Part shown: in pieces, positions 13,344 to 14,910 of the stretch
How positions within the stretch are numbered: the first letter of the stretch is position 1
How the letters are laid out: every line of letters begins with the position of its first letter
NCBI GenBank assembly: GCA_902518075.1
Contig: CABYEX010000032.1
Location: 1-14,910, forward strand
Direction: 5' to 3'
Source of the DNA: Halieaceae bacterium
GTDB taxonomy: Bacteria; Pseudomonadota; Gammaproteobacteria; Pseudomonadales; Halieaceae
Length of the DNA stretch: 14,910 nucleotides
Notes under the pieces: model-generated
Told to the model about the DNA's origin: nothing
The model's database searches: none
What the model saw: only the letters and a program-made list of their open reading frames with translations
Position numbers and translations under genes: made by a program

Positions 13344-14910
13344 TCAACTGTTTGCGAGCGCCGCCACGATCTTAGGTGGATTGAGCGGCAAATCTCTGAA
13401 CCGCACGCCTGTGGATTGATACACCGCCTCGGCTATAGCGGGCATGGGCGGCACAATCGGCACCTCTCCCACGCCCTTCACTCCAAAAGGATGGAGCGGG
13501 TTGGGCACTTCCACAATCACGGTATCGATAAAGGGTAGGTCCGAGGCGACCGGGATGCGGTAGTCGAGAAACCCGGGGTTCTCCAGCGCGCCCTCATCGT
13601 CGTAGAGGTACTCCTCATTGAGCGCCCAGCCAATCCCCTGCACTGCACCGCCCTGCATCTGGCCCTCAACGTAGTCGGGGTGAATGGCCTTACCCGCATC
13701 CTGAATCGCGGTGTAGCGCGTTATGGTGGTGCGGCCGGTTTCTTTATCCACTTCAGCGTCGCAGATATGTACCCCGAAACCCGGCGCCGTGCTGGTCGAG
13801 GTCAAGGAGCTCGAAAATGTAAGCGGCCCGCCCATTGCACCTGCGCGACTGGCGAGCTCTTCAAAGGTCAGGCTCTGATCACCGTGATGCGCAGCCCCTT
13901 GAGACCAGGTCACCACGCCGGGCTCGACCTCCCACTCTGCGGCTGCGCGACGGCACAGCTCCGCCACACACTGCTCGGCAGCTTGAATTACTGCCTGCCC
14001 GGTTGCCAGCGTGGTCCGGCTACCGCCGGTTAAATCCGTGTGCCCCACCGCGTCGGTGGCCGCCACTTGCGGGTGAATGTGCTCAAAGGGGATCCCCAAT
14101 ACCTCTGATGCCATCATCGCCATGGAGGCGCGGGAGCCGCCAATATCTGGGCTGCCCGTCAGAATCGCAACATGACCGTCTGCAATCACATTGAGCGTGG
14201 CGCTCGATTGCATGCCAGCATTTATCCAATAGCCCATCGCCACCCCTCGTCCGGCACCCTCAGCAACAGCCGACTTGTAGTGCTCGTTGTTGCGCGCCAC
14301 TTCAAGACACTCCCGCAAACCGATGCGTTTATAGGGGGCACCCATCATGTTGGCGTCGCCTTCCTCCACCGCATTCATGAGGCGAAACTCGATGGGATCG
14401 ATACCCAACTCGGCCGCCAGCTCAGTGATCGCAAGCTCAAATCCCAGTGTGACCTGCGGAATACTTGGCGCGCGATACGCATGAATTTTCGGTTTGTTGG
14501 TGTATACCGAGCGGCCGGTGGAGCGCGCATCGGTGAGCTTGTAGCAGGCCGTCGCCATAAAGGCCGGGATTCCCGCCGGATTGCCGTTATAGGCCCCCGA
14601 GTCCATCAGGCACTCGACCTCCGCCGCGACCAGTTTGCCGTCGCGGGTCGCGCCGAGTTTCACCTTGGTCTCCGCACCGGGTGCCGGACCGGTGGCACGG
14701 AACACATCACCGCGGTCCATGACCATCTTCACTGGGCGGCCTGACTTTTGGGCGAGCACCACAGCCAGAGGCTCGAGATACACAGTGGTCTTACCACCAA
14801 AGCCGCCGCCAATTTCCGAGGCAATGACCTTGATCTTGCCTAAATCAATACCTGTGACCGCCGAGGTGTAATTGCGCACCGTGAAGTGGCCCTGCGTGGA
14901 GCACCACAAC
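13344..14910 (-). CDS. Xanthine dehydrogenase/aldehyde oxidase-family molybdopterin-binding subunit, 3' part
   Basis: The gene starts beyond the right edge; about 520 residues are visible, roughly two-thirds of the usual 750-790. The visible part begins in WCSTQGHF, a molybdopterin-domain motif, followed by the cofactor-contact GGGFGGKT (34-41 of the visible part), DRGDVF (65-70), AYRAP, and near the end the catalytic Glu in GVKGVGEVPIVPP (Glu is 39 residues before the C-terminus). Such subunits bind Mo-molybdopterin cytosine dinucleotide and hydroxylate a heterocycle or oxidise an aldehyde with water as oxygen source, passing electrons to iron-sulphur and FAD subunits. The substrate is not readable and the partner subunits are not in the window. 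It faces away from the catabolic operon, so a functional link to it is only possible. Confidence 0.88.
   Translation of the reverse strand, partial: LWCSTQGHFTVRNYTSAVTGIDLGKIKVIASEIGGGFGGKTTVYLEPLAVVLAQKSGRPVKMVMDRGDVFRATGPAPGAETKVKLGATRDGKLVAAEVECLMDSGAYNGNPAGIPAFMATACYKLTDARSTGRSVYTNKPKIHAYRAPSIPQVTLGFELAITELAAELGIDPIEFRLMNAVEEGDANMMGAPYKRIGLRECLEVARNNEHYKSAVAEGAGRGVAMGYWINAGMQSSATLNVIADGHVAILTGSPDIGGSRASMAMMASEVLGIPFEHIHPQVAATDAVGHTDLTGGSRTTLATGQAVIQAAEQCVAELCRRAAAEWEVEPGVVTWSQGAAHHGDQSLTFEELASRAGAMGGPLTFSSSLTSTSTAPGFGVHICDAEVDKETGRTTITRYTAIQDAGKAIHPDYVEGQMQGGAVQGIGWALNEEYLYDDEGALENPGFLDYRIPVASDLPFIDTVIVEVPNPLHPFGVKGVGEVPIVPPMPAIAEAVYQSTGVRFRDLPLNPPKIVAALANS

Overview
The window is GC-rich, gene-dense bacterial chromosome with short intergenic gaps. 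The protein types point to a gammaproteobacterium, perhaps a marine one of the Halieaceae (OM60/NOR5) kind. They include a RibB protein with a degenerate GTP-cyclohydrolase-II-like tail, an S41 lipoprotein with a poly-glycine stretch after the lipid-modified Cys, a coniferyl-aldehyde-type dehydrogenase and thiolase/DUF35/MaoC catabolic sets. This placement is an inference from protein style; no rRNA or other phylogenetic marker is present. I saw no tRNA, rRNA, CRISPR array, transposase or phage gene.

Left part (1-3420). The 3' part of a ribBA-type riboflavin gene reads rightward and meets, tail to tail, a leftward nitroreductase. The nitroreductase lies 57 bp downstream of a leftward S41 (C-terminal-processing-type) protease lipoprotein. 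To the right of the protease are two small rightward ORFs that I cannot assign: a 32-residue single-helix membrane peptide and a 78-residue acidic protein.

Central part (3417-11026). A gene-free stretch of about 335 bp carries a perfect 17-bp palindrome and a possible promoter. It leads into a tightly packed rightward operon: SnoaL/NTF2-like protein, acyl-CoA ligase, two MaoC/hot-dog proteins, a thiolase-fold protein lacking the usual nucleophilic Cys, a DUF35 zinc-ribbon/OB protein, a Rieske oxygenase alpha subunit and a DAO-type FAD oxidoreductase. Several junctions are ATGA overlaps or gaps under 10 nt. The MaoC + MaoC + thiolase-fold + DUF35 order matches, as separate genes, the parts of the ChsH1-ChsH2/Ltp2 hydratase-aldolase machine known from steroid side-chain degradation. 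A likely logic is: a carboxylic acid is activated to its CoA thioester, an enoyl-CoA is hydrated by a MaoC heterodimer, and the hydroxyacyl-CoA is cleaved by the thiolase-fold/DUF35 pair (retro-aldol, or thiolysis). The Rieske and FAD enzymes would handle an oxygenation or dealkylation step. No acyl-CoA dehydrogenase and no ferredoxin or reductase partner is visible, so these must be encoded elsewhere.

Right part (11027-14910). A coniferyl-aldehyde-dehydrogenase-like ALDH follows after 142 bp and may oxidise an aldehyde made by the preceding enzymes. It is followed by a strong leftward intrinsic terminator, a leftward small secreted protein of unknown function with a dyad in its 5' leader, a second likely leftward terminator, and the 3' two-thirds of a leftward molybdopterin-binding subunit of a xanthine dehydrogenase/aldehyde oxidase-family enzyme that runs off the window.
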